From Bacteroidota bacterium (GTDB taxonomy: Bacteria; Bacteroidota; Bacteroidia; Chitinophagales; Saprospiraceae), in assembly GCA_019136675.1 (NCBI GenBank), contig JAGVTV010000010.1:1-40023 (forward strand): a stretch of 40,023 bases of DNA, written 5' to 3'. Position 1 is the stretch's first letter. Each line of letters opens with the position of its first letter. The translations under genes were made by a program, and so were the position numbers. The notes under the pieces were generated by a model. That model did no database searches. It was not told the DNA's origin and was given only the letters and a program-made list of their open reading frames with translations. Positions 8,117-16,605 of this stretch are shown here, in pieces.

Positions 8117-8512
8117 ATGAGCAGAAATGTAATTATTGCCGTGATCCTCCTGCTTGCAGGCTCTGTGATCATTTTCAGGAGTTTTTCGAGTGATATCACC
8201 ACCTATGCCACTTTTGGTCTTGCCTCCGGTGGCAGCCGTGTCAAGGTAGTCGGAACTCTTGCCAAAGACAAACCCATGGTTTATGACCCTGAAAAAGCCC
8301 ATGACCTCTTTACATTTTATATGAAGGATAATGACGGAAATGTCAGGCAGGTAGTACTCCACAAGCCGAAGCCGCAGGATTTTGAGATGTCAGAACAGAT
8401 TGTGGTCACGGGCAAATTAAAGGGTGAAGTGTTTGATGCAGAGGAGATCCTGATGAAATGCCCTTCAAAATACAAAAATGAAGAAATTGCAGTTAAAGAC
8501 AGAAAGGGTTAA
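8117..8512 (+). CDS. ccmE: Cytochrome c maturation heme chaperone CcmE, CxxxY type
   Basis: Carries heme in the periplasm to CcmF for attachment to apocytochromes c. The 131-residue protein has one N-terminal membrane anchor (about residues 4-20) and a small OB-fold beta-barrel (VKVVGTLAKDK, IVVTGKLKGEVFDAEEI). The usual heme-binding HxxxY is replaced by CPSKY (C115, Y119): the CxxxY variant known from archaea and some bacteria whose Ccm system lacks CcmH. The ATG at 8117 places the anchor at the N-terminus; an upstream in-frame TTG would add 25 residues ahead of the anchor and is rejected. ccmF starts 14 bases downstream. Confidence 0.85.
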   Translation: MSRNVIIAVILLLAGSVIIFRSFSSDITTYATFGLASGGSRVKVVGTLAKDKPMVYDPEKAHDLFTFYMKDNDGNVRQVVLHKPKPQDFEMSEQIVVTGKLKGEVFDAEEILMKCPSKYKNEEIAVKDRKG

Positions 8513-8526
8513 AAAGCGGGTTGTCC

Positions 8527-11334
8527 ATGAATGAGCTCAAATACGTCGGAGAACACCTGTGGCTGGGACAAGCAGGACAATTCTCCATTACTGTTGCCTT
8601 TGTCGCTGCTCTGCTGTCAGCAATCTCTTATTTTTTAGCTACTAAACACAAAAACCTTCCTGAGGCCGAAGGTTGGCTAAAAACAGGCAAATACTCTTTT
8701 TATGTGCACGCCATGTCACTGGCAGTACTGATGGGATTGGTTTTTTATGCCATGTACAATCACATGTACGAGTATTCCTATGTTTTTGACCATGTATCAG
8801 CTGACCTGCCATTGAAATATATACTTTCCGCTTTTTGGGAAGGACAGGAAGGCAGTTTTATGTTATGGATGTTCTGGCATGCAGTCCTGGGTATAATCCT
8901 AATTAAAAAAACGGGCAGCTATGAAGCACCGGTGCTTTTTGTGGTGGCGGCTGCAGAGGCCATCCTCATGTCCATGATCCTTGGTATATATGTGCCGTGG
9001 ATTGACGGGTATGTAAAAATCGGAAGTAATCCGCTGACCTTGCTCAGGGAGATAAATGATGCCCCAATCTTTGCCAATGCAGACTATCTTAGTTTGATTA
9101 AGGGCCGCGGCCTTAATCCGCTGCTGCAAAATTACTGGATGACCATCCACCCTCCTACCCTTTTTCTGGGTTTTGCCTCGACGATCGTGCCTTTTGCCTA
9201 TGCATTTGCCGGATTATGGCTGGATGACCAAACTGCATGGATGAAGAAATGCCTGCCATGGAGTCTTTTTTCGGCTGCTATCCTGGGCACGGGAATCCTG
9301 ATGGGCAGTCTATGGGCCTATGTGGCTTTATCCTTTGGAGGTTACTGGGCCTGGGACCCTGTTGAAAACGCATCACTGGTACCCTGGATAACACTGGTAG
9401 CGGGCATCCATGTGCACCTGGTATCAAAAAACACCGGCCATGCCACCAGAACAATGTACTTCCTGTATCTGGTGAGCTTCATTCTCATTCTATATTCCAC
9501 CTTCCTGACCCGTAGCGGCATCCTGGGAGATACCTCGGCCCACGCCTTTACTGAGATGGGGCTGGAATACCAGCTTGTCTTTATCATCCTTTTTTTCACG
9601 GTGACAGGATTTGGACTGTGGATATTCAGATATAAAAAAACCGGAAACCAGGGTCCTGAAGAGAGCCTTGCTTCCCGTGAATTCTGGATGTTTATAGGGG
9701 CAATGATTCTCCTATTCAGTGCCGTGTTGATCACTTTTTCCACCTCTTTGCCGGTATTTAACAAGATTATGACATGGTTTAATCCGGCCTATGAGGGTAA
9801 GGTCCTGCACGACCCTGTGTCACACTACAATAAATACCAGCTCTGGATTGCCGTATTTGTGGCCCTGATTTCTTCAGCCTCAATCTTCCTCAGGTATCGT
9901 GCGGCCAATTGGGAGATTAAAAAATCCGGGTTCACCCGTCAGATGTTGATTTTTGCAGGGTTGTCGGCAGCTTTTACCCTGTTAACAAGTTTCTGGATTA
10001 AGCTGCCCGGCTGGCAGTTTGTCGTTATGTGTTTTACAGGCTGGTTTACCATCGTGGCAAATATTGCCTACATCACGCAGGTCCTGAAAGGAAACCTCAG
10101 ACTTGGATATTCAGCCCTTGCCCACCTGGGTTTTGGGCTGATGATGGTGGGCATCCTTGCCAGCGGCCTCAATCAAAAATACATCTCAAGCAATCCATTT
10201 GTTTTCAGGGGCCTTTTTGCAGAGGAGGATCTGAAGAAATATGTACAACTCATCAAGGGCAGACCACTCTGGTCACAAGGCTACCTTATCACCTATATGT
10301 CAGATTCGCTCATCGGGAGAGAACGACGGTATGATATAAGCTTTAAGAAAACTGACGACAGCCTGCATGTCACGGATGAAGTTATTCTGCATCCTAACGC
10401 TGTTTATTCCAACGATTTTACCAAAGTAGCCGCATTTAATCCTGATACAAAACACTACATACATAAAGATATCTTTACATGTGTAGTGGGCTTGCCACCT
10501 TCCGTGCAGAGCTCCGAAGAAGCTAAAAAAGCCGAGGATTCTCTGAAATATACCAACCATGTAATGAAGCCGGGAGATACGCTGACTGTCGGCAGTTATC
10601 TGGTCAAGATGGGCAATATAAATAATACACCCGCTCATGCTGAATACCTCAGACACACCCATGATGCCGGGGCGGGAGTTTCGTTTGAAGTCAGGGATAA
10701 ACGGACCGATTCACTGTATTCAGCGGAAGCTGCAATGGGTATTGAAGGGGCATTGATCTACCAGTATCCGGCATATTTTACCGATGCGGGCCTTAGGATA
10801 AGGATAGACCAATCATCGTCTGATGACCTTTTTACAGCCGAAGATAAAATAGATTACAGAGAATTCAAACTTAAAAACGGTGAGTCAGCCATGATCGGCC
10901 CCACCAAGGTCACCCTTACAGGATTTGATAAAAACCCTCAAAACTCTAATTACAAAAGGGAGGATAACGATATAGCAGTTGCGGCCATTCTTGAAATCCA
11001 AAATCAGGGAAAACAAGAATCGGCAAGCCCCGTATATATCATACGGAAAAACATACCTATGAGTATCAAATCCTATTCTCCGGGATCAGGCCTGCACATA
11101 CGGTTCACCAATATTAACCCGAATGATGAAACATTTACCTTCAAAATAGGTAAGGAAACCAATGCGAAAAGCCAGGTTACGGTGGGTATTGCCAAAGACG
11201 TGCCCAGGGATGATTATATCATTCTTGAGGCCACTATTTTTCCCGGCATTAACCTGTTTTGGGCGGGTACCATGCTGATGATGGCGGCTTTGTTTTTTGC
11301 AGCCTGGGATCGGTTAAGGCAAAAAAAGCCATGA
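8527..11334 (+). CDS. ccmF: Cytochrome c heme lyase component, CcmF/CcsA family
   Basis: A 935-residue multi-spanning membrane protein that would transfer heme from CcmE to apocytochrome c. It has the heme-handling tryptophan-rich WWD motif as FGGYWAWDPVENASLVPW (about residues 268-285), flanked by conserved histidines in TIHPPTLFLGF and TSAHAF, and LTRSGIL, all CcmF hallmarks. After the membrane core, a large periplasmic segment (about residues 560-900) precedes a last transmembrane helix ending in basic residues. The ATG at 8527 is chosen over a TTG two codons earlier. It lies 14 bases after ccmE, and its stop overlaps the next start as ATGA. Confidence 0.92.
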   Translation: MNELKYVGEHLWLGQAGQFSITVAFVAALLSAISYFLATKHKNLPEAEGWLKTGKYSFYVHAMSLAVLMGLVFYAMYNHMYEYSYVFDHVSADLPLKYILSAFWEGQEGSFMLWMFWHAVLGIILIKKTGSYEAPVLFVVAAAEAILMSMILGIYVPWIDGYVKIGSNPLTLLREINDAPIFANADYLSLIKGRGLNPLLQNYWMTIHPPTLFLGFASTIVPFAYAFAGLWLDDQTAWMKKCLPWSLFSAAILGTGILMGSLWAYVALSFGGYWAWDPVENASLVPWITLVAGIHVHLVSKNTGHATRTMYFLYLVSFILILYSTFLTRSGILGDTSAHAFTEMGLEYQLVFIILFFTVTGFGLWIFRYKKTGNQGPEESLASREFWMFIGAMILLFSAVLITFSTSLPVFNKIMTWFNPAYEGKVLHDPVSHYNKYQLWIAVFVALISSASIFLRYRAANWEIKKSGFTRQMLIFAGLSAAFTLLTSFWIKLPGWQFVVMCFTGWFTIVANIAYITQVLKGNLRLGYSALAHLGFGLMMVGILASGLNQKYISSNPFVFRGLFAEEDLKKYVQLIKGRPLWSQGYLITYMSDSLIGRERRYDISFKKTDDSLHVTDEVILHPNAVYSNDFTKVAAFNPDTKHYIHKDIFTCVVGLPPSVQSSEEAKKAEDSLKYTNHVMKPGDTLTVGSYLVKMGNINNTPAHAEYLRHTHDAGAGVSFEVRDKRTDSLYSAEAAMGIEGALIYQYPAYFTDAGLRIRIDQSSSDDLFTAEDKIDYREFKLKNGESAMIGPTKVTLTGFDKNPQNSNYKREDNDIAVAAILEIQNQGKQESASPVYIIRKNIPMSIKSYSPGSGLHIRFTNINPNDETFTFKIGKETNAKSQVTVGIAKDVPRDDYIILEATIFPGINLFWAGTMLMMAALFFAAWDRLRQKKP

Positions 11335-12125
11335 TCACTTCAGTGGTCATCCTGGGTACCGGCAACGTCGCCTGGCATCTTGCAGGCAAACTTTCGGCAG
11401 CCGAAATCCGTACCACAGTATTCGGAAGGAGTAATGCTGACCGAAACGAATTTTCGGGCATGCCTCATGTAAACTATGCCCTGGTAGAGGATGGTATCCG
11501 CGATGATGCGACGATTTACCTGTTGTGTGTAAATGACGACTCCATTGCAGAGGTTGCCGAAAAAATCAATCTGGACAGCTCTAACAACCAGGTAATGGCA
11601 CATACCTCAGGCACAGCCGCATCAAGTGTATTGGGTGACAAATGCAGGAACCGGGGCACATTCTGGCCTGTGCAGACCCTGAAAAGAAAAGTGGAGACAA
11701 AATGCGGCACCATACCAGTGGTAATAACAGCAGAAACAATGATGGCACAGACATGGCTCATAGCACTGGCTCAGAGGATTCATTCACCCTTTACCATTAC
11801 AAATGATGCAACAAAGAGAAAATTGCATCTGGCTGCGGTTATTGCCAATAACTTTACCAACCACTTGCTTGCCCTTACCCATCAGTATTGTAAAGCTGAA
11901 GAGGCGGATTTTAATATCCTTCGTCCGCTTATCCTGGAAACTGTCCTGAAGTCGCAGGATCTCGATCCAGGCATAGTACAAACAGGGCCTGCCGTCAGGG
12001 GGGATGAAAAAACCATGCAAGCTCACATGGAATTGCTCGAGGATCATCCCGAACTTGCTGAATTGTACCGTATGATGAGTAACAGCATATTAAAAATGTA
12101 CCATGAGGATAATTGGCGAATTTGA
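11331..12125 (+). CDS. Rossmann-fold oxidoreductase-like DUF2520 protein
   Basis: A 264-residue cytoplasmic protein. The N-terminus has a dinucleotide-binding loop, VVILGTGNVAWHLAGKL (GxGxxA, about residues 5-21). The C-terminal half is the helical DUF2520 domain with NNFTNHLLAL and the family motif VQTGPAVRGDE. The family resembles pyrroline-5-carboxylate and ketopantoate reductases, but its substrate is unknown. The start at 11331 overlaps the ccmF stop by four bases; a longer upstream start would lie inside ccmF and lack homology. The end overlaps the next gene by 23 bases. Gene order makes it part of the ccmE-ccmF operon, though a cytochrome role is not shown. Confidence 0.87.
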   Translation: MITSVVILGTGNVAWHLAGKLSAAEIRTTVFGRSNADRNEFSGMPHVNYALVEDGIRDDATIYLLCVNDDSIAEVAEKINLDSSNNQVMAHTSGTAASSVLGDKCRNRGTFWPVQTLKRKVETKCGTIPVVITAETMMAQTWLIALAQRIHSPFTITNDATKRKLHLAAVIANNFTNHLLALTHQYCKAEEADFNILRPLILETVLKSQDLDPGIVQTGPAVRGDEKTMQAHMELLEDHPELAELYRMMSNSILKMYHEDNWRI

Positions 12126-12381
12126 TATTACCGGCATAAAAGCCACTGTATTCCGGATGAATGAACGTACATCGGTAAAATTTGAATATAACCTGCTTGA
12201 ACAAACTTATAAGTTCAGGGACGGAAGCGGTGTGGCTTCTACAGAGGATGTCCGAAATTTTTGTTCCGAAGATTTTATGACCAACGTGGTGAATGTGTTT
12301 GAATCAATGGCTGCAGCCAGATACCATGCTCTTTTGGCAATGCAATCCACGGATGGGGAAGCCTTTGACGAGATTATCTGA
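12103..12381 (+). CDS. Small conserved hypothetical protein (92 residues)
   Basis: No recognised domain. It opens MRIIGEFDITGIKATVFRM and then predicts a beta sheet (SVKFEYNLLEQTYKF) followed by helices (VVNVFESMAAARYHALLAM). It resembles small uncharacterised Bacteroidota proteins with the same N-terminal pattern. It has no signal peptide or transmembrane segment. The 23-base overlap with the DUF2520 gene in a different frame points to translational coupling, so it is a real gene and last in the ccmE operon. It stops 17 bases before the convergent helix-hairpin-helix gene. Confidence 0.7.
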   Translation: MRIIGEFDITGIKATVFRMNERTSVKFEYNLLEQTYKFRDGSGVASTEDVRNFCSEDFMTNVVNVFESMAAARYHALLAMQSTDGEAFDEII

Positions 12382-12398
12382 TATCATTTCCGGATATT

Positions 12399-13334
12399 TT
12401 ATTTTTCCACCTTTAGGTAAGGAAGTATCTTTTCACCGGTTTCACGTTTTAAGGAAATGATCCTGCTGATGTGACCCGGCTCACGGAAGTCGCCGTGTTG
12501 TTTTCTGTATCTCAAAATAGCGTTGACGGTTTCAGGGCTGAAATAAGGATGCCGCGTAAATGTTTTGTAATCAGCAGTATTGATGTCGATCTTCTGAATC
12601 AGTGCCGGATCTGCTTTAAGGTAAGTTTCCAGCGTCCTGTACACTGAATCAGGCATAAGGCCGAATTCAAGCAATTGCTCTTTTTTAAGGAATCCTCCCA
12701 ATTTTTCCCTTTGCCTCAGAATTTTTTTGACGGTGTAAGGTCCAACCCCTTTCAGGGCATCGAGGGTGAGGCTGTCAGCTGCATTCAGTTCTACCACTTG
12801 CTGGACCTTTTCCGGTTTCTTCACAATTGACATACTGTCTGTTTTGACAAAGGATTTTTCTGCTTTTACCGGGTATCTGATTAATCCCTCGAGTTCATTG
12901 ATGAGGGTTGTATCCATGCCGTAAATCTGCTTAAACTTTTGGGAATTGTATATCCTTCCACCTTTGCTTATGTAGTTAACCAGATTTTTTGAGCCGAAAG
13001 CAGAAAAACCAAGAAGCATCAGAGAGTCGCTGCTTATTGAATTCGGATCAAAGGCAAACCTTTCATTTTTAATGGCTTTTTTTTCATCCCTGAATTTCCG
13101 TGTGTATTCGTCCTTGATCAGCTCCCAATCCGAGCCCTGGAATTCCTGGTCTTTTTCAGACAGACCGTTTATGGTATCCCCACTGAGGTAAAACCTGCTT
13201 AGGTCATGCTCATGGGCAACAGGTGCAGGCTTTAGCCGGTCGATGAGAAATAAAAAACCAATGGTGATGACCAGAAAAGCCAGAATACCCCTGCGTTCCT
13301 GCTTTGTAAATCTGAAGAAATCCCCGTAGTCCAT
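12399..13334 (-). CDS. Membrane-anchored helix-hairpin-helix (ComEA-like) protein
   Basis: A 311-residue protein with one N-terminal membrane segment (ILAFLVITIGFLFLI, about residues 18-32) and repeated helix-hairpin-helix units in the C-terminal half: ELNAADSLTLDALKGVGPYT at about 190-210 and DINTADYKTFTRHPYFSPET at about 262-282, the latter with the ComEA-like INTA start. HhH units bind the DNA backbone without sequence specificity; ComEA does this during DNA uptake, but here that role is only inferred. A middle region also shows a HhH-like YISKGGRIYN segment. The ATG at 13334 is preferred to the adjacent TTG. It follows cca after 17 bases. Confidence 0.82.
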   Translation of the reverse strand: MDYGDFFRFTKQERRGILAFLVITIGFLFLIDRLKPAPVAHEHDLSRFYLSGDTINGLSEKDQEFQGSDWELIKDEYTRKFRDEKKAIKNERFAFDPNSISSDSLMLLGFSAFGSKNLVNYISKGGRIYNSQKFKQIYGMDTTLINELEGLIRYPVKAEKSFVKTDSMSIVKKPEKVQQVVELNAADSLTLDALKGVGPYTVKKILRQREKLGGFLKKEQLLEFGLMPDSVYRTLETYLKADPALIQKIDINTADYKTFTRHPYFSPETVNAILRYRKQHGDFREPGHISRIISLKRETGEKILPYLKVEK

Positions 13335-13351
13335 CAAAAATAAAATTTTGT

Positions 13352-14761
13352 TTACACCATTTTCATTTCTTTTGCCTTTTGCATCATGAAATCGTAAGCT
13401 GCCTCGTAATTGTTTCCTATGATCCCGTCAAGTATTGCTTCCCTTATGGCAGTTTTCAGGATTCCCACCTCCCTTGATGGGGGTAGTTTGAATATTTTCA
13501 TGATCTCATCTCCTGTAATGGGCGGCTGCCAATTGCGGAGGTGGTCTTTTTGTTCTATTTCCTTAATCTTTTCGGTCAAAACCCGGTAATTCTCCTTGTA
13601 TTTATTGACTTTACCCTCATTTTTTGATGTGATGTCTGCCTTACACAGCAGCATCAGATCGTCCAGGTCTTCCCCGGCTTCAAAAACCAGCCTCCTCACA
13701 GCCGAGTCAGATACGTTGTCATTTGTCAGGGCTATAGGACGAAGGTGGAGTAAAACGAGTTTCTGTACATATTTCATTTTTGTGTCCAGTGGCAACTTCA
13801 GTTTCCTGAATATCCTGGGCACCATGGCAGCACCAAGTGCCTCATGCCCGTGAAAAGTCCATCCAAAGTCAGGATCAAATCTTTTTGTCGGAGGCTTGGC
13901 AATATCATGGAGGATGGCGGCCCACCTGAGCCATAGGTTGGTACTGTCACGGCTTACATTGTCTAGTACCTCCAGCGTGTGATAAAAATTGTCCTTGTGG
14001 CCTATGTTGTTTTTTATCTCCACACCATGCAGGGCCGCCATTTCAGGGAAAATGATTTCCAGAATGCCTGTATCAAACAGAAGCTTGAATCCCCGGGATG
14101 GCTGGTCGGCAAGTATGATTTTGTCAAGTTCCCCTGCTATCCTTTCGCCGGAAACTATACCGATACGATGCTTGTTTCGCGATAGTGCCTTGTAGGTGGC
14201 TTGTTCTATCTCAAAGCCAAGTTGTACGGCAAACCGTATGCACCTCATCATCCTGAGAGGGTCGTCGGCAAAGGTCTTGTCAGGATTAAGCGGTGTGCGA
14301 ATAATCTTGTTTTCAAGGTCATGAAACCCGTTAAAAGGGTCTATAATCTGTCCGTAATCGGCGTCGTTAAGGCTTACGGCAAGTGCGTTAATAGTAAAAT
14401 CTCTCCTGTTCTGGTCGTCCTCAAGGGTACCATTTTCCACCGAGGGTTTTCTGGAATCATGGCTGTAGGATTCCTTCCTTGCTCCAACAAATTCTACTTC
14501 CAGGTCATTGTGCCTGATCATGGCGGTGCCAAACCGCTTGTAGATGGCTACATATGGCGTAGGCCTGAGTTTGGAGGCCACGGTTTCGGCCAGAGCAATT
14601 CCGTCACCTACACATACCACATCGATATCCTTGGATCCCCTTGCCAGAAATCGATCCCTAACGTATCCGCCCACAATAAACACAGACACACCCAGCTCAG
14701 CAGCTGAGTCCTGGATGATCTCAAATATTTTTCTTTCGTAGGGTCGGATGTCAAATACCAT
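13352..14761 (-). CDS. cca: CCA-adding tRNA nucleotidyltransferase with HD domain
   Basis: Adds or repairs the 3' CCA end of tRNAs. This 469-residue class II enzyme has the nucleotidyltransferase core with IVGGYVRDRFL (about residues 29-39), the two metal-binding aspartates D45 and D47 in KDIDVV, and NRRDFTINALA for template-like base recognition. An HD domain follows, with ILHDIAKP and FHGHEALGA, and then an RNA-binding helical tail. The HD domain suggests additional phosphohydrolase activity, as in E. coli Cca. Its start is 13 bases after dusB, so two tRNA-processing enzymes are co-transcribed. Confidence 0.94.
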   Translation of the reverse strand: MVFDIRPYERKIFEIIQDSAAELGVSVFIVGGYVRDRFLARGSKDIDVVCVGDGIALAETVASKLRPTPYVAIYKRFGTAMIRHNDLEVEFVGARKESYSHDSRKPSVENGTLEDDQNRRDFTINALAVSLNDADYGQIIDPFNGFHDLENKIIRTPLNPDKTFADDPLRMMRCIRFAVQLGFEIEQATYKALSRNKHRIGIVSGERIAGELDKIILADQPSRGFKLLFDTGILEIIFPEMAALHGVEIKNNIGHKDNFYHTLEVLDNVSRDSTNLWLRWAAILHDIAKPPTKRFDPDFGWTFHGHEALGAAMVPRIFRKLKLPLDTKMKYVQKLVLLHLRPIALTNDNVSDSAVRRLVFEAGEDLDDLMLLCKADITSKNEGKVNKYKENYRVLTEKIKEIEQKDHLRNWQPPITGDEIMKIFKLPPSREVGILKTAIREAILDGIIGNNYEAAYDFMMQKAKEMKMV

Positions 14762-14774
14762 AAATTTGTTTTTT

Positions 14775-15770
14775 TCAACAGACCATAACCCCTGGCTGAT
14801 ATTTTTCCCTTATCTCTTCCAGAATTTCAAACAAAATTGATGGCTCCAGCTCGGTGACCAATCTGGACCGGTAGTCCTTGATGCCTTCAAGATTTCTGAA
14901 ATAATTTCCGTAATGCCTACGCATCTCGACTACTCCTATTTTTTCGCCTTTCCACTCAATACTTTTTGCCAGGTGTTTTCTGGCTACTTCTACCCTTTCG
15001 TCAATGCCTGGTGGTTCCGGTACTTCACCTGTGAGGAAGAAATGCTTTATATCCCTGAATATCCAGGGATAGCCTATACTTGCCCTGCCTATCATGATTC
15101 CGTCGACATTGTATCGCCGTCTGTATTCGAGTGCTTTTTGCGGAGAGTCTATGTCACCGTTGCCAAATACAGGAATGTTCATCCTTGGGTTCTCTTTAAC
15201 CTTAGCTATGAGTGTCCAGTCGGCCTCTCCCTTGTACATCTGTTTTCGTGTCCTGCCATGGATGGTCAGTGCCTTGATGCCTACGTCCTGAAGTCTTTCG
15301 GCTACTTCCACGATATTAAGGCTATTCTCATCCCAGCCAAGCCGGGTTTTTACAGTGACAGGAAGTGAAGTGGATTTTACGACTTTTTCCGTCAACTTTA
15401 TCATCCTTGGTATGTCTTGCAGGATTCCGGCACCAGCCATTTTGCACACCACTTTTTTAACAGGGCACCCAAAATTTATATCAAGCAGCTCAGGCTTTGC
15501 TTCTTCTACGATTTCCGCAGCACGTCCCATAGAATCTATTTCAGCCCCAAAGATCTGGATTCCCATAGGTCGTTCGTCGTCATAGATGTCAAGTTTCTGA
15601 ATACTTTTTCCGGCATCCCGTATCAACCCTTCCACAGAGATAAATTCTGTGTACATGAGGTCAGCCCCTTGCTCTTTGCACACGGCTCTGAATGGCGGAT
15701 CACTGACATCTTCCATGGGAGCCAGCAATAGGGGAAATTCTCCGATTTCAGTATTTCCGATCTTGACCAT
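14775..15770 (-). CDS. dusB: tRNA-dihydrouridine synthase
   Basis: FMN-dependent reduction of uridines in the tRNA D-loop. The 331-residue TIM-barrel protein opens with LLLAPMEDVSDPPFRAV (FMN site). It has the DusB signature DINFGCPVKKV with the catalytic cysteine C102, VKTRLGWD, the phosphate-binding TIHGRTRKQMY, and GNGDIDSP and GIMIGRASIGYPWIF. The C-terminal helical domain that binds tRNA is present with RRHYGNYFRNL. It lies 12 bases after a beta-barrel-like protein gene and 13 bases before cca. Confidence 0.95.
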   Translation of the reverse strand: MVKIGNTEIGEFPLLLAPMEDVSDPPFRAVCKEQGADLMYTEFISVEGLIRDAGKSIQKLDIYDDERPMGIQIFGAEIDSMGRAAEIVEEAKPELLDINFGCPVKKVVCKMAGAGILQDIPRMIKLTEKVVKSTSLPVTVKTRLGWDENSLNIVEVAERLQDVGIKALTIHGRTRKQMYKGEADWTLIAKVKENPRMNIPVFGNGDIDSPQKALEYRRRYNVDGIMIGRASIGYPWIFRDIKHFFLTGEVPEPPGIDERVEVARKHLAKSIEWKGEKIGVVEMRRHYGNYFRNLEGIKDYRSRLVTELEPSILFEILEEIREKYQPGVMVC

Positions 15771-15782
15771 TTATTAAACCAA

Positions 15783-16370
15783 TCAGAAATTATAGCTTCC
15801 GCCAAACCAATATTCGACGATCGAGTTTTGATAATCCCTGGCCAGATTATTGGTAATATAGAGCAACTCCATACCAAAACGCCAATTGCCCACGCCGGTA
15901 AAATAACCGATGCCCAGCAAGGGATAGTTGATTTTTTGGTTCTCAAAAATGTTTCGGATCAGATATCCGTCCGGGTCCTTGCCATACCTCATAAAAGCAT
16001 ACTCTGCCTGGAAATATATTGAATTGGTAATTTTGGCCCGGCCGTATACCAGACCTCCGATATCAAAGATTGAGGGATCCGGGCCCTGCTGTGAGTATTG
16101 GTTAAAAAACAGTTTTGTGCCGGCCCCAAGACTAAACCTGTCGTGGAGTTTGATGCCTGCATTGAGTTTACTGGAGATAAACAGACCGTTAAAAAAACCG
16201 ACATTCCCAAGTTTGATCTCAGGATTAACCTTTTGAAGAAAACTGACCGATTCTTTCTTTTCCTTCGCATTTTTTTTTGCTGTAGTTCGTTTCCTTACCT
16301 GGGCATCGGCATCAGAATAAGTCATAAACATTGCCGCAAGTATAAAGACAACATATTTTATTTTTAGCAT
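15783..16370 (-). CDS. Exported beta-barrel-like protein of unknown function
   Basis: A 195-residue protein with a signal peptide (YVVFILAAMFMTYSDADA, about residues 5-22) and then a lysine-rich stretch (RKRTTAKKNAKEKKE). The remainder alternates polar and aromatic residues (FFNGLFISSKLNAGI, LSLGAGTK-like, IYFQAEYAFMRYG, WRFGMELLYI) and ends in YWFGGSYNF, a terminal aromatic typical of outer-membrane beta-barrels. I therefore infer outer-membrane location. The ATG at 16370 is chosen because a longer upstream start would include the promoter at 16394-16401. It heads the run to dusB, cca and the HhH gene. Confidence 0.65.
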   Translation of the reverse strand: MLKIKYVVFILAAMFMTYSDADAQVRKRTTAKKNAKEKKESVSFLQKVNPEIKLGNVGFFNGLFISSKLNAGIKLHDRFSLGAGTKLFFNQYSQQGPDPSIFDIGGLVYGRAKITNSIYFQAEYAFMRYGKDPDGYLIRNIFENQKINYPLLGIGYFTGVGNWRFGMELLYITNNLARDYQNSIVEYWFGGSYNF

Positions 16371-16393
16371 GGGTATGTTTTTAAGTATGACTG

Positions 16394-16401
16394 CAAAAGT
16401 A
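16394..16401 (-). promoter_or_regulatory. -7 box for the barrel protein/dusB/cca operon
   Basis: Minus-strand TACTTTTG followed by C, an exact TAnnTTTG match, 23 bases before the ATG at 16370. No clear -33 box is seen. Confidence 0.55.
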
Positions 16402-16572
16402 TGCAATTATGGTCAGTGGCGGGAAAATCCCGACAAATTTTAACTTTATCCCAACAATTCCCGATAAATCTGTGTGGCTAAATGACTTGATTCTTAATTG
16501 TTCCTTTGCGGCTTTCGCCAAAATGTTAGCAAACAGGGGCAACAGAACCGATATAAATGAATCAAAAAGCCA

Positions 16573-16580
16573 TATATTTG
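16573..16580 (+). promoter_or_regulatory. -7 box for the M20 amidohydrolase gene
   Basis: TATATTTG followed by T, an exact match, ending 25 bases before the ATG at 16606. No -33 TTTG at the usual distance. Confidence 0.5.
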
Positions 16581-16605
16581 TTTTCCAATAAACCATTTGA
16601 TATTT

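Noticed and set aside
11259..11330. Longer start for the DUF2520 protein
   Set aside because: It lies in another frame of ccmF; the Rossmann N-terminus begins at 11331 with an ATGA overlap.
12399..13334. Competence (DNA uptake) cluster
   Set aside because: Only the ComEA-like HhH protein is present; no comEC or other uptake gene appears in the window, and the neighbours are tRNA genes.
16371..16406. Longer start for the barrel-like protein
   Set aside because: The added region contains the promoter box at 16394-16401, and the signal peptide starts cleanly at 16370.
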